64,000 nucleotides of DNA from Sphingomonas flavalba (GTDB taxonomy: Bacteria > Pseudomonadota > Alphaproteobacteria > Sphingomonadales > Sphingomonadaceae). Of the stretch, positions 24,028 through 33,077 are shown piece after piece; positions within the stretch are counted from its first letter, which is position 1, and the number at the start of each line of letters is the position of its first letter. The translations under genes were made by a program, and so were the position numbers. The notes under the pieces are model-generated. The model did not search any database, was not told where the DNA came from, and was given only the letters and a program-made list of their open reading frames with translations. The stretch lies in assembly GCF_004796535.1 (NCBI RefSeq), contig NZ_SPHY01000001.1:186001-250000 (forward strand), written 5' to 3'.

Positions 24028-26211
24028 TCAGAAGTCGATCGACGCCGACGCCTTGAAGGTGCGCGGCGCGCCCTGCAGCAGGTCGGGCCGGAACGTATCG
24101 AACGCCGACGCCCAATAACGCTTGTTCGCGACGTTATCGACGCTGAACCGCAAGGTCAGCGGCTTGTCGGCAACCAGCGCGACATAGCGGGCGCCAAGGT
24201 CGAACCGCGTCCACGACGGCAGCGTCAGCGTATTCGCCTCATTCGCCGCCTGCTCGCCGGTATGGACGACGCGGCCGGTCAAGGTGAAGCCGCGGGCGAA
24301 GGGCAGGTCCCATTCGACGTTGGCGTTGACCAGATATTCGGGCACGCCCGGCGCGTCATTGCCTTGATTGACGCCGCCGAGGGTCCGGCGCAGCTTGGCA
24401 TCGACCAGCGACGCGCCGGCGATCAGGCGTAGCCCCTCCGCCAGTTCGCCGTCCAGGCTGAGTTCGATGCCCTTGTTCCGCTGTTCGCCGAACAGGCCGT
24501 AGATCGCCCTGGTCGGATCGGCCAGGTCGGTCACCGCCGACGGGCGCGGCCGGTCGATCTGGAACAGCGCGATCGATGCGTTGAACCGGCCGGTGCCGTA
24601 TTTGGCGCCCAGTTCATATTGCTTGGTCTTGACCGGGGCGAACAGCGCGCCGGAATTGCTGACCGCCAGGCCGCCAATGCTGGCGGGCGCGGCATCCGGC
24701 TTCTCAAAGCCCTGCATCCGGTTGGCGTAGAAGGACAGACCGTCGACCGGCTTGACGACCAGGCCGAAGGCCGGAGTTACCGCATCCTCGTTATATTCGC
24801 TGATCAGGTCGCCGGCGCTGAACGGCACCGGATCGAAGATCGTGCTGTCGTTGGCCGCATAGCCCTTCGCCCGGATCGCCTGCAGACGCAGGCCGACGGT
24901 GATCAGGATACGGCCGTCCCACAGGCCGATCGTGTCCGACGCGAACAGGCTGGTCAGGCGGGTGCGACTGATCGGGAACGGATCGTCGAGATCGCCGCCG
25001 ACCAGCGCGGAACTCGGGATCGCGACCGGCGTCGCATTATAGAGGTTGGTGTCGAAGCCCGCAAAGCCGGGACCATACAGGAAATCATAGGCGTTGCGAT
25101 TGACCTGCCAGTTGATCGCCCCGCCGAAATTGATCTCATGGGTGATCCGTTCGCCCAGCTTGACGCGCAGCCCGGCCTGCGCCGCTTCGTTATTGTCCGT
25201 CCGCGGCACATACAGGGCATTGCCGTTGGCCGCGCCGGTCACCGCGTCCAATATGGTGATCCCGCCGTAAATGCCGTCTTCCGCCCCGTCCCGCGCGCCG
25301 AACGAAGCATAGAGCATCGCATTGTCGGCGATGTCATATTCCGCCTTCGCGATGCCGAAGACGTCGCGCAGCGTCGTGTAGGTCCACGGCTGCGCGTAAT
25401 TGCTGTCGGCGCCGGGCACGCGGGGAATGACCGTCGTGCCGAGGGTGACTTTGGGCCGTAACCCCCTGACCTTCACCCGCTGATAGCCCAGGTCGAGCGA
25501 CAGCCGCAGCGGGCCGCCGTCGTAATCGAGCGCCCCGCCCAGCGTGTAGACGCTGCGGAATTCATCATCAACCGAGACGTCGCCGGACCGCGCCACGCCG
25601 TTCACCCGTACGCCGACGGCGCCCGCCCGGCGCGCGACGTCGAAACTGCCGCCGATATGCGCGTCCGAGGCGTAGTTGGCGGTCAGGCGGGTCAGCGGCC
25701 GCACGCCGGCGCGCTTGGGCATCAGGTTGACGCTGCCGCCAAGCCCGGAGCCGGACGGCGCGGCACCGTTCAGAAAGGCGCTGGCGCCGTTCAGCACCTG
25801 CACCGAGTCATAGAGTTCAGGCGCGATCAGCTGGCGTGGCGCGATACCGTAAAGGCCGTCGAGGCCGACATCGTCGCCGAACAAGGCGAAACCACGAATG
25901 ATGAACTGCTCCGCCGCGTTGCCGAAGCCGTAGGACGTGCGGATCGACGGGTCGTTCTCCAGCACCTGGCCCAATGTCTGCGGCTGCTGGTTCAGAATCA
26001 GCGCGCTGTTGTAGCTCTTGACCGCGAACGGCACGTCCTCCGCCGCCTTGTCGCCCAGTATGCCGAGGCTGCCGCCGCGCACGACCTCCGTCTGATTGCC
26101 ACGTTGCGCGGTGACGATGATGTCGTCCTGCGCGACGGCGGGGGCGACGAGCGCCAGCGCTCCGGCGGCGGCGGTCAGCCCGGTCACGGCGTGTCGGCGA
26201 AACATGGTCAC
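24028..26211 (-). CDS. TonB-dependent siderophore receptor
   Basis: About 727 aa. The start is GTG at 26211, giving a GTGA overlap with the stop of the 77-aa gene and a good AGGGGA site; ATG 26205 is two codons in. A signal peptide ends near LVAPAVAQ, then DDIIVTAQRG (TonB box). The plug shows the siderophore-type pattern DVPFAVKSYNS, TLGQVLENDPSIRT and FIIRGFAL, and the protein ends in Phe (ASIDF). Its place behind PepSY and small membrane genes with a Fur-box-like site points to ferric siderophore uptake. Confidence 0.92.
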   Translation of the reverse strand: MTMFRRHAVTGLTAAAGALALVAPAVAQDDIIVTAQRGNQTEVVRGGSLGILGDKAAEDVPFAVKSYNSALILNQQPQTLGQVLENDPSIRTSYGFGNAAEQFIIRGFALFGDDVGLDGLYGIAPRQLIAPELYDSVQVLNGASAFLNGAAPSGSGLGGSVNLMPKRAGVRPLTRLTANYASDAHIGGSFDVARRAGAVGVRVNGVARSGDVSVDDEFRSVYTLGGALDYDGGPLRLSLDLGYQRVKVRGLRPKVTLGTTVIPRVPGADSNYAQPWTYTTLRDVFGIAKAEYDIADNAMLYASFGARDGAEDGIYGGITILDAVTGAANGNALYVPRTDNNEAAQAGLRVKLGERITHEINFGGAINWQVNRNAYDFLYGPGFAGFDTNLYNATPVAIPSSALVGGDLDDPFPISRTRLTSLFASDTIGLWDGRILITVGLRLQAIRAKGYAANDSTIFDPVPFSAGDLISEYNEDAVTPAFGLVVKPVDGLSFYANRMQGFEKPDAAPASIGGLAVSNSGALFAPVKTKQYELGAKYGTGRFNASIALFQIDRPRPSAVTDLADPTRAIYGLFGEQRNKGIELSLDGELAEGLRLIAGASLVDAKLRRTLGGVNQGNDAPGVPEYLVNANVEWDLPFARGFTLTGRVVHTGEQAANEANTLTLPSWTRFDLGARYVALVADKPLTLRFSVDNVANKRYWASAFDTFRPDLLQGAPRTFKASASIDF

Positions 26212-26441
26212 GATAGAGTCCCCTTTTTTCTGGTTGCGCGGCGTTGCGCGCTGTCTGGTTCCGATGGTCCGGCCCGGTGACGTGCCCAGGCGACGGCCGC
26301 GGCCGGCACGGCCAGCCCGACCCACGACGCCATGTCGCGCAGGCCGTCGCCGGTCAGCGCCGCGACCAGCCCAAACAGGCTGACCGCCGCGATGACGGTC
26401 GGCACGGCGAAGATCGCGCGTTTGGACTGGCGCCGCTTCAT
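26208..26441 (-). CDS. 77-aa membrane protein of iron-uptake operon
   Basis: Two membrane segments (AIFAVPTVIAAVSLFGLVAAL and MASWVGLAVPAAAVAWA) flanked by basic ends (MKRRQSKR; RRATRKKG). It starts in an ATGA overlap with the PepSY gene and its own stop overlaps the receptor start (GTGA), so the three genes are tightly coupled. No family is recognised. Small membrane proteins of this type occur with PepSY/siderophore receptors. Confidence 0.75.
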   Translation of the reverse strand: MKRRQSKRAIFAVPTVIAAVSLFGLVAALTGDGLRDMASWVGLAVPAAAVAWARHRAGPSEPDSAQRRATRKKGTLS

Positions 26442-27598
26442 TCGGCCGGCACCGCCAGGCCGCCGGTCTCGACTTCCAGCACCCGCGTCTCCAGCGGCGC
26501 ACGATGGCGGCCGAGCCAGAGGTAAAGGCCGGAGCCGAGCACGACGATCGTGAACAGGGTCAGCGCCGCCCACAGCATCTTCAGCGGCAGGCCGCCGTAA
26601 TCGCCGAAATGCAGCGGCTGCGAATAGGTCAGCGCCAGCGTGTACCAGGGCATCGGCCGCACGTCGGTCAGCTGTCCGGTCTCCGCGTCGATCAGCGCCG
26701 GGGTCAGCGCGCGCTCGGTCAGCGGCGTCGTCCCCTGGAAGAAGACGGCGTAATGATGCTTGCTGCTGAACGCGCCGCCGGGAAAGGCGATGAATTGCGG
26801 GTTGTTGCCGGGAATGGCCTTGCGCGCCGACGCCATCGCGGTGTCAAGCGAGCCGTAGCGCGCCGGCGGCAACGCCGAGCGCCCTTGATAGGCGCGGGTC
26901 ATCTCGGCCAGTTCGTTCATCTGCCAGAGCTGGATGATCGGCGTCGCCAGCGCGTTGATCACGCCGGTCAGTCCGACGACGGTCATCCACGCCAACGCAA
27001 CGATGCCGAGCAGGTTATGATAGTCGAGCCATTTGAGCCGGGTGCTGCGCGTCCGCCGCAATGTACCGAAGCGGAGCTTGCGCATGAACGGCGCGTAGAG
27101 GACGACACCGGAAACGATCGCCGCGACAAACAGGAGCCCCATCGCGCCCAGGAACAGCATGCCCGGCAGGCCCAGGAACATGTCGGTATGAAGCTGCAGC
27201 AGGAACGGCATCACGCCCTGTTCGTCGACCTTCCCCGCCGGCGTCCCGGTTGCCCGGTTGAAAAGCTGGATGGTCATGTCGCTGGCCGGCGAATCCGGGC
27301 GCGGCGCGGTGGTGACGGTCAGCACCGGCGATTCATTGTCGAACGCCATGAACACCGGTACCTCGCCGGGCCGGGCGGTGAGTGCCTTCGCCAGCATCGT
27401 GTCGAGCGGCAACAGCCCCGGCCCCTCGCCCGACGAGGGGAGGCCGGCCATCTTTACCTGCTCGCCGGTCAGCGCATCGATCTCGTCGTGGAAGATCAGC
27501 GGCAGGCCGGTGACGCACAGCATCAGCAGGAACAGCGTGCAGACCAGGCTGGTCCATTTATGGACCAGGTACCAGGCACGGATCGAACGCGTGTTCAC
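26438..27598 (-). CDS. PepSY-associated membrane protein (ferric-siderophore reductase-like)
   Basis: 386 aa. Four membrane segments: one near the N-terminus (RAWYLVHKWTSLVCTLFLLMLCVTG), and others near GMLFLGAMGLLFVAAIVSG, LLGIVALAWMTVVGLTGVINA and LWAALTLFTIVVLGSGLYLWLG. This is the PepSY-TM pattern, with His in HKW, HDE, HTD and YHN, suitable for heme. Family members near siderophore receptors are thought to reduce or release iron in the periplasm. It is the first gene of the operon, with a Fur-box-like site 20 bp upstream. Confidence 0.88.
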   Translation of the reverse strand: MNTRSIRAWYLVHKWTSLVCTLFLLMLCVTGLPLIFHDEIDALTGEQVKMAGLPSSGEGPGLLPLDTMLAKALTARPGEVPVFMAFDNESPVLTVTTAPRPDSPASDMTIQLFNRATGTPAGKVDEQGVMPFLLQLHTDMFLGLPGMLFLGAMGLLFVAAIVSGVVLYAPFMRKLRFGTLRRTRSTRLKWLDYHNLLGIVALAWMTVVGLTGVINALATPIIQLWQMNELAEMTRAYQGRSALPPARYGSLDTAMASARKAIPGNNPQFIAFPGGAFSSKHHYAVFFQGTTPLTERALTPALIDAETGQLTDVRPMPWYTLALTYSQPLHFGDYGGLPLKMLWAALTLFTIVVLGSGLYLWLGRHRAPLETRVLEVETGGLAVPAE

Positions 27599-27617
27599 GG
27601 GGGTGGAGCATCTCTGC

Positions 27618-27635
27618 TATTGCGAGTAATTCTCA
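27618..27635. promoter_or_regulatory. Fur-box-like sequence upstream of PepSY gene
   Basis: TATTGCGAGTAATTCTCA matches the interrupted palindrome TGCGA-N-TAA-TTCTCA seen in proteobacterial Fur boxes. It lies 20-37 bp upstream of the PepSY start, where it would cover the promoter. Iron-dependent repression of PepSY, the 77-aa gene and the receptor is expected. Alphaproteobacterial Irr boxes are similar, so Irr rather than Fur could also bind. Confidence 0.55.
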
Positions 27636-27732
27636 CCGCGCTCTATACCCCCGCGCCGGGGTTGGCAATGACGCTGCACTGCGAAGCAGAATTCGTGCAC
27701 CGCCGACGGTCACACGGCGCCGGGCGTCGGCG

Positions 27733-29283
27733 TCAGCCGCGGATATTGCGGCGCAGGCTAAGCGTGCCGTCGGGGTTCAGCGCCTGCCGGCACGCCCAGG
27801 CAAGCGGATGACGGACGCCCTTCACCTCAAGCTCCGCCTTCAGCCGCAGGCCCTGCCAGTCCCTGCCTTCAGGCAGCATCAACAGCGCCTGCCGGATACC
27901 GGTCGGCCGCGGATAGCCGGGGTCGACGCAGCCGCTTATCAGCACCGCTCCGGTGCCGTCGAGCACACTCAGCCGGACGATGCCGGGCACCGCCGCGACC
28001 CCGTCATTCGCCAGGCCGACGACCAGCCCGGTTGCCCCGCTCCAGTCGAAGGTCCAGACGAAGGCGGGATAGACCCGATAGCCGATCCGCCGGGCCATTC
28101 GGTCGATCGGCTCGGGATAGGCCTCGTAATAGCTGAGCACGTTCGCCGCCGCGATGTCGTGCCAGTTCCAGACTGACCAGTAATTGGCACCGACGGCAAG
28201 GACATGGGCGATGATCTGCTCGTTGAGCGCAACCCCCTCGTCGATACCTAACCGGTCCGGCGTGCCCCGCGTCATGCCGACTTCGCTGACCGCGGCGATC
28301 CACGGCGGGCGGTTGCTCAGCGCCTCGATCTGCGTGTTCTCGATGAAGATCGTGTCGCTGCGAATCCAGTCGTGGCCGCGAACGGTGCGATCGAGCATCC
28401 CCGCATTGCCGACATGGTTGAAGTCCGGCTGGGTGTTGGTGACGAGCGGTGTCCGGGTCCAGCAAGCGCGCTGGACTTCCAGCATCGCCAGCCACGTCTG
28501 CTCGGCCACCCGGTCGCTGGGGAAAACATGGCCCTCATACGGCCAGCTATGCCCTTCACCCCAGAAGCCGTACATCATCGTGTCCATGTATTCGACGTCA
28601 GGGCTGCCGTTCAGTTCGTCGGCGAGCAGTGCGTTCAGCTCCCGGAACGCCGTCTGATAGGCGGGGTGGTCGTAGCGCGGCAGCGCGTGGCGCTTGCGGT
28701 GGCGGATCTGCGACCGGTCACCTGGCCAACGTCCGGCCAGCGGCACATAGGGCACCTTGTCCATCAGAAAGGCCGGCATCCCCGGCTCGGCGAAATCCGG
28801 GTTCTCCAGCATGATCCGGAAACCGATGCGCTTGCCGTACTGGCGGGCGAGCGCGAAGGTGATCCGCCACCAGTCGGGAAAGTCGAGCCGGCCGGGCCGC
28901 TGCTGGATGTCGCGCCAGTTGGGGCGAATATAGACCTTCTGGGTGAAGGGCAGGCGGATGATGTCCTCGATTGCCCGTTCCAGCGACTGGCCGGGCAGGC
29001 GCGGCGGCCCGATGTCGCCGGAGACATAGGCGGTCAGCCCCATGCCGAAATTGGGTACGGCGCCACGCGCCGGGGTGGTCGCCATCACCACCTCGCCGCC
29101 CGGCGCGACCGCATCGGCGCCGTAGTTGGAGAACGGCCCCTGATAGAGACGGTCGGCCACCGCCGGCGCCGCTCCCCAGTCGTAGCTTTCCCACAGATGC
29201 TCCGGTATCGCGGCGCGGCCGGGCGCGGTGAGTGCCACCCCGGCCGCTCCGGCGCCGGCGCGAAAGAAGCCCCTGCGGTCCAT
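27733..29283 (-). CDS. Putative secreted glycoside hydrolase-like protein
   Basis: 516 aa. A twin-Arg-like signal (MDRRGFFRAGAGAAGVAL) is followed by an alternation typical of a TIM barrel: KVYIRPNWRDIQQRPG, GKRIGFRIMLENPDF, DVEYMDTMMYGFWGEGHSWPY, and YWSVWNWHDI. Acidic residues in GFWGEGH and in the SDTIFIENTQIEA strand could be the catalytic pair. A beta-rich C-terminal domain follows. The style resembles GH42/DUF4832-type proteins, but I cannot name the family. It is next to the large TonB receptor (20 bp) and part of the amino-sugar locus, so a role on a galactose-containing glycan is likely. Confidence 0.65.
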   Translation of the reverse strand: MDRRGFFRAGAGAAGVALTAPGRAAIPEHLWESYDWGAAPAVADRLYQGPFSNYGADAVAPGGEVVMATTPARGAVPNFGMGLTAYVSGDIGPPRLPGQSLERAIEDIIRLPFTQKVYIRPNWRDIQQRPGRLDFPDWWRITFALARQYGKRIGFRIMLENPDFAEPGMPAFLMDKVPYVPLAGRWPGDRSQIRHRKRHALPRYDHPAYQTAFRELNALLADELNGSPDVEYMDTMMYGFWGEGHSWPYEGHVFPSDRVAEQTWLAMLEVQRACWTRTPLVTNTQPDFNHVGNAGMLDRTVRGHDWIRSDTIFIENTQIEALSNRPPWIAAVSEVGMTRGTPDRLGIDEGVALNEQIIAHVLAVGANYWSVWNWHDIAAANVLSYYEAYPEPIDRMARRIGYRVYPAFVWTFDWSGATGLVVGLANDGVAAVPGIVRLSVLDGTGAVLISGCVDPGYPRPTGIRQALLMLPEGRDWQGLRLKAELEVKGVRHPLAWACRQALNPDGTLSLRRNIRG

Positions 29284-29303
29284 CGCGCCGGGCCGCCCGC
29301 CGA

Positions 29304-32090
29304 TCAGAACCGGCCGCGCACGCCGAAGAAGATGGTGCGGCCCGAATATTCGTACAGATCCGGGACGTTCCGGTAGGTATTGAAGCGCTTGATCGCCGAG
29401 CCGAGCAGATTCGATCCTTCGACATAGACCTGGAAATGCTCGGTCAGATCGTAAGCCAGGCTGGCCGACATTTCATGATACGGATCTTCCTTGATCGGCA
29501 GGTAATCGATCAGGTTCGCCTGCGCCTGGGTATAGCGCGACGCGTAGTTGTACGAGACCTGGGCGTGGACGCCGTGATTTTCGTAGAACAGCTTCAGGTT
29601 GGCGGAAAACGGGATGGCGCCGGGCAGGTCGGTGGTGATCGTTCCACTCTTTGCGCGCGACCGGTTGTAGGTCGCGTTGGCCTGGATGCCGAAGCCATTG
29701 TCGAGGAAATACTGGCCGCCGACCTCGACGCCGAACACGTTTGCCGAATCGCCGTTCATCACCTCCACCCGGGTAAAGTCGAAAGTCGGCGGTGCGCCCG
29801 CCGGCTGATTGGTCGGCGTGATCGTCACGGCAACCGGCGCGCTGGTCACGAAATCCCGGATCTTCTTGTAGAAGACCGCACCGGTCAGTGCGAAGCGGCT
29901 GCCGGCGTAATATTCGAGCGACAGGTCGAGCTGATCGGCGGTAGTCGGTTTCAGATTGGGGTTACCGGCGTCGAAGATGATGAAGGTGCCAGACGACGCG
30001 TTGGTCGCGTCGCTGGCCGGGGACAGCTCGCCGAAGGTCGGGCGGGCGATCGCCTTCGACGCGGCGAAGCGCAGGCGCAGCCTGTCGGTCAGGTCATAGG
30101 CGAAGTTCAGCGCCGGCAGCAGCTTGGTGTAGTTGCCGCCGCCGTCGACCAGCACCGAATCGTTGAACTCGACGGCATAGTCGGCGGTATTGCCGGGGCG
30201 CTTGACGATGCTCTTCAGTGTCGTCGACCAGCCTTGCGAGCTGACATGGGTGTTGACGATGCGCAGGCCGATGTCGCCGCGCCAGCGCTCGCCGCTCAGG
30301 TTCATCTGCAGGTAACCCGCCCAGGTCCGCTCCGAAATACGGAAGGATTGCGGCAAGTCCGGCGCGATGATCTGCTCGGAATAACCGGGCGGGTAAGGCA
30401 GGCCGGTATTGATGTCGATCACCGCCGGGTTGGCGTCGGCGCGGGGCAGTGCGGCCAGATAGGTGTCGATATCGAAAATCGCAAAGTTGCGCGGGAAGTT
30501 TCCGGCCCGCTTGCTGAGCAGCCGGCGGACCGGAAACGGCCGGACGACCTGGGCGCCGATATCGCCGAAACTGAACGGATAGCCGCAATAGTTGCACTCG
30601 GTCGCCAGGTTGTCGATCACCGTGTCGTTCTTCTTGCGATCGGTCCACGACCCGCCGAACGCGATCGACTGCAGGATCCCGGCGTCGGTGGTCCAGGTCG
30701 CGTCGAACTTGGCGCCGCTGGTCCTGTCCTTCAGATTGTCCCCGCTGATCCCGATATAATGGGTGCGGTAATCGTCGTCGGTCGCCTGATCGAGGCTGCG
30801 GTCGCCCGGAATGGTGATCGCCAGGTCGGGCAGCCCGCCGCTGCGGGTAGCGAACACGCCGCGCGAATCGAGGATACCGGCGACGACGAAGCGGCTCTTG
30901 CCGCCCGAATTGCGCGTTGCCTCGCCAGTATAGCCGTCGATCGCCACCTTCAGCCGGTCGGTCGCCTCCCAGTCGATATGCCCGCCGAACTGGTACGTAT
31001 TGACGGTGCGCGGTTCGTCGGTGGTCAGCACCTCCGCCACCAGGTCGTGCAGCGCAAAGTCGGTGACGACATTGTTGGCGTCGACCTTCACCGACCCCGC
31101 TTCCCATTTGACCGGCGAATCGGGGTCGTTGCGCGGCGCCAGGAAGTTCGACTGGCGGTAATTGTGCTCGATGTCGGAATAACGGCTGTACAACCCGTCC
31201 AGCGTCACCGTGATCCGCTCGCTCGGCCGCCATTGGTAGGAGCCGGAAACGCCCAGCCGTTTGCGTTCGCCGAGCACGACGCCGTTCGAATAGAAATCCG
31301 GCCGGATATACTGGGTGCCGTCGGTGTCGATGACGCCGTTGTCGTTATAGTCGAAATCGGCGTCCTCCTCAGTCTCGCTCGCCGGGGAGTATTCACCCAG
31401 ATTGTCGGTGCGCAGCTTGTAGCGCGAATAGGTGACGGACAGCAGCAGGCCCATCGTGTCGTCGGCGAAGGTGGTGCTGATCACGCCGCTCGCCTTGTAG
31501 CCGGCCTTACGCGACAGGTCGTTATACTGCCCCTCGATCGAACCGGACATGTGCAGCCCCGGCCGGTCGAGCGGCCGGGCAGTGCGCAGGTCGACATTGC
31601 CGCCGATGCTGCCCTCCAGCGATGCCGCCTGCACCGCCTTGATCACCTCCGCCCCGGAAATCATCTCGGACGGCAAAACGTCGAACGCGAAGGAGCGGTC
31701 GGTCGAATCGGTCGGCAGGATGCGGCCGTTCAGGGTCGTGATGGCAAACCCTTCGCCCAGCCCGCGCACCGTGATGTTGCGTCCCTCGCCGCGCCCGTCG
31801 CGGCCGACGGTGACGCCGGGGATGTTGCCCAGCGCCTCGGCGACATTGCGGTCGGGGAACTTGCCCAGTTCCTCGGCGGAGATCGCATCGACGATCGTTG
31901 CGGCATTGCGCTTCGCCTCGATCGAGCGCAGCAGGCTGCCGCGCACGCCACGCACGACGATATCCGGCTCGTCCGCGCCAGGCGGCGTGTCGGGCGGAGC
32001 GGCCTGGGCCATCGCGGTCGACGACAGCAGCAGTGCAACACCGCTGATTCCCGTCAGCATGGAGATATGCTTCAAGCCAGCCAGGTTCAT
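29304..32090 (-). CDS. TonB-dependent receptor, Xanthomonas/Caulobacter type, likely glycan importer
   Basis: About 928 aa. ATG 32090 has GGAG 8-12 bp upstream; an ATG at 32126 is further away. The signal peptide ends near LLSSTAMAQA. The mature start has DIVVRGVRGSLLRSIEAKRN and DAISAEELGKFPDRNVAEAL, the signature of the TIGR01782-type receptors that import carbohydrates in Caulobacter and Xanthomonas. The barrel ends in Phe (FFGVRGRF). It is divergent from a DeoR regulator, with a repeated operator-like element between them. Confidence 0.93.
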   Translation of the reverse strand: MNLAGLKHISMLTGISGVALLLSSTAMAQAAPPDTPPGADEPDIVVRGVRGSLLRSIEAKRNAATIVDAISAEELGKFPDRNVAEALGNIPGVTVGRDGRGEGRNITVRGLGEGFAITTLNGRILPTDSTDRSFAFDVLPSEMISGAEVIKAVQAASLEGSIGGNVDLRTARPLDRPGLHMSGSIEGQYNDLSRKAGYKASGVISTTFADDTMGLLLSVTYSRYKLRTDNLGEYSPASETEEDADFDYNDNGVIDTDGTQYIRPDFYSNGVVLGERKRLGVSGSYQWRPSERITVTLDGLYSRYSDIEHNYRQSNFLAPRNDPDSPVKWEAGSVKVDANNVVTDFALHDLVAEVLTTDEPRTVNTYQFGGHIDWEATDRLKVAIDGYTGEATRNSGGKSRFVVAGILDSRGVFATRSGGLPDLAITIPGDRSLDQATDDDYRTHYIGISGDNLKDRTSGAKFDATWTTDAGILQSIAFGGSWTDRKKNDTVIDNLATECNYCGYPFSFGDIGAQVVRPFPVRRLLSKRAGNFPRNFAIFDIDTYLAALPRADANPAVIDINTGLPYPPGYSEQIIAPDLPQSFRISERTWAGYLQMNLSGERWRGDIGLRIVNTHVSSQGWSTTLKSIVKRPGNTADYAVEFNDSVLVDGGGNYTKLLPALNFAYDLTDRLRLRFAASKAIARPTFGELSPASDATNASSGTFIIFDAGNPNLKPTTADQLDLSLEYYAGSRFALTGAVFYKKIRDFVTSAPVAVTITPTNQPAGAPPTFDFTRVEVMNGDSANVFGVEVGGQYFLDNGFGIQANATYNRSRAKSGTITTDLPGAIPFSANLKLFYENHGVHAQVSYNYASRYTQAQANLIDYLPIKEDPYHEMSASLAYDLTEHFQVYVEGSNLLGSAIKRFNTYRNVPDLYEYSGRTIFFGVRGRF

Positions 32091-32138
32091 GCCCCACTCC
32101 CTCTGTCCTTGCGACAAGCGGCGCATCGCAAGGCATTG

Positions 32139-32203
32139 TTTCGATTTACATCTATATTGCTAATACGTCGATTTACCTGATGTCAAATCGAAATTAAACG
32201 AAA
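32139..32203. promoter_or_regulatory. Array of four TTTCGWTTA-type elements, DeoR/AgaR operators
   Basis: Plus strand: TTTCGATTTA at 32139-32148 and CGTCGATTTA at 32166-32175 (27 bp apart). Minus strand: TTTCGATTTG at 32193-32184 and TTTCGTTTAA at 32203-32194 (directly adjacent). Repeats with a TTTCG core are typical operators of DeoR-family sugar-phosphate repressors such as AgaR. The array fills the region between the divergent receptor and DeoR gene, so it probably controls both. Confidence 0.7.
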
Positions 32204-32267
32204 CTTATGACTGTAGATTGATTGCGGTTTGGCGAACTGATAGGGCTTGGCGCCAGCCGGAGGATGA

Positions 32268-33059
32268 ATGCGCGTGCCGAGAACACGGGATACCAGCGAG
32301 AGACGTCAGCAGATCAGCGCCATGGTCCGCCAGCGCGGCAGCGTGCAGGTTGCGCCGCTCGCCCGCCAGTTCGGCGTGTCGATGCAGACCATCCGCAAGG
32401 ACCTGCTGTTCCTTGGCCAGCTCGGCATCACCGAGCGCTCCTACGGTGGCGCGATCCTCGCCAGCGCGGTCAACGTGACCAGCGAACCGGCGCTCGACGC
32501 GAAACGCGCCGTTCACACTGATGAAAAGGCGCGGATCGGCGCGCTGGCGGCGGCGATGGTGGCGTCGGGGGATTCGATCGTGCTCGATTCCGGTACCACC
32601 GCCCTGCAGATCGCCCGCCACCTGCCCGATGACGAGGAGATCACCGTCGTCACCAACGATTTCGACATACTGGCGGCACTGACCCAGAAGAACCGGCTGA
32701 ACGTCGTCATGCTCGGCGGGGCACTGCGGCGCAAGAACATGGCCTTCTACGGCGCACAGACGATGCGCGCACTCGACGACCTGCATGTCGACAAGCTGTT
32801 CCTCGGCGTCGACGGTTTCGACGTCGAACGCGGGATCACCACCCATTACGAGCCGGAGGCTATGTTGAACCGCAAGATGGTGGAGGCGGCGCGCCAGGTT
32901 ATCGTCGTCACCGATGGGTCGAAATTCGGCCAGGTCTGCCTGCATCGGATCATCAACCTCGACGGTGTCGACGATCTGGTGACCGACGGCGATACCCTGC
33001 CCGAAGGGATCCGCGCCGCCGCCGATCGTTTCGGCTTCCGCATCCACTGCCCGAACTGA
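32268..33059 (+). CDS. DeoR/GlpR-family repressor (AgaR-like)
   Basis: 263 aa. The N-terminal DeoR helix-turn-helix contains RQQISAMVRQRGSVQVAPLARQFGVSMQTIRKDL, and the DeoR sugar-phosphate sensor domain has SIVLDSGTTALQIAR and VVTNDFDI, with DKLFLGVDGFD further on. The inducer for this family is a phosphorylated sugar. Beside the aga-type genes, a (N-acetyl)galactosamine-derived phosphate is expected. The ATG at 32268 has an in-frame Met only here. Confidence 0.92.
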   Translation: MRVPRTRDTSERRQQISAMVRQRGSVQVAPLARQFGVSMQTIRKDLLFLGQLGITERSYGGAILASAVNVTSEPALDAKRAVHTDEKARIGALAAAMVASGDSIVLDSGTTALQIARHLPDDEEITVVTNDFDILAALTQKNRLNVVMLGGALRRKNMAFYGAQTMRALDDLHVDKLFLGVDGFDVERGITTHYEPEAMLNRKMVEAARQVIVVTDGSKFGQVCLHRIINLDGVDDLVTDGDTLPEGIRAAADRFGFRIHCPN

Positions 33060-33077
33060 GGCCGGCGCGCCCCGCGC

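Noticed and set aside
29232-32180. 982-aa open frame on the plus strand
   Set aside because: Antisense of the receptor at 29304-32090. The minus frame has a signal peptide, TonB box, plug motifs and a C-terminal Phe; this one has none.
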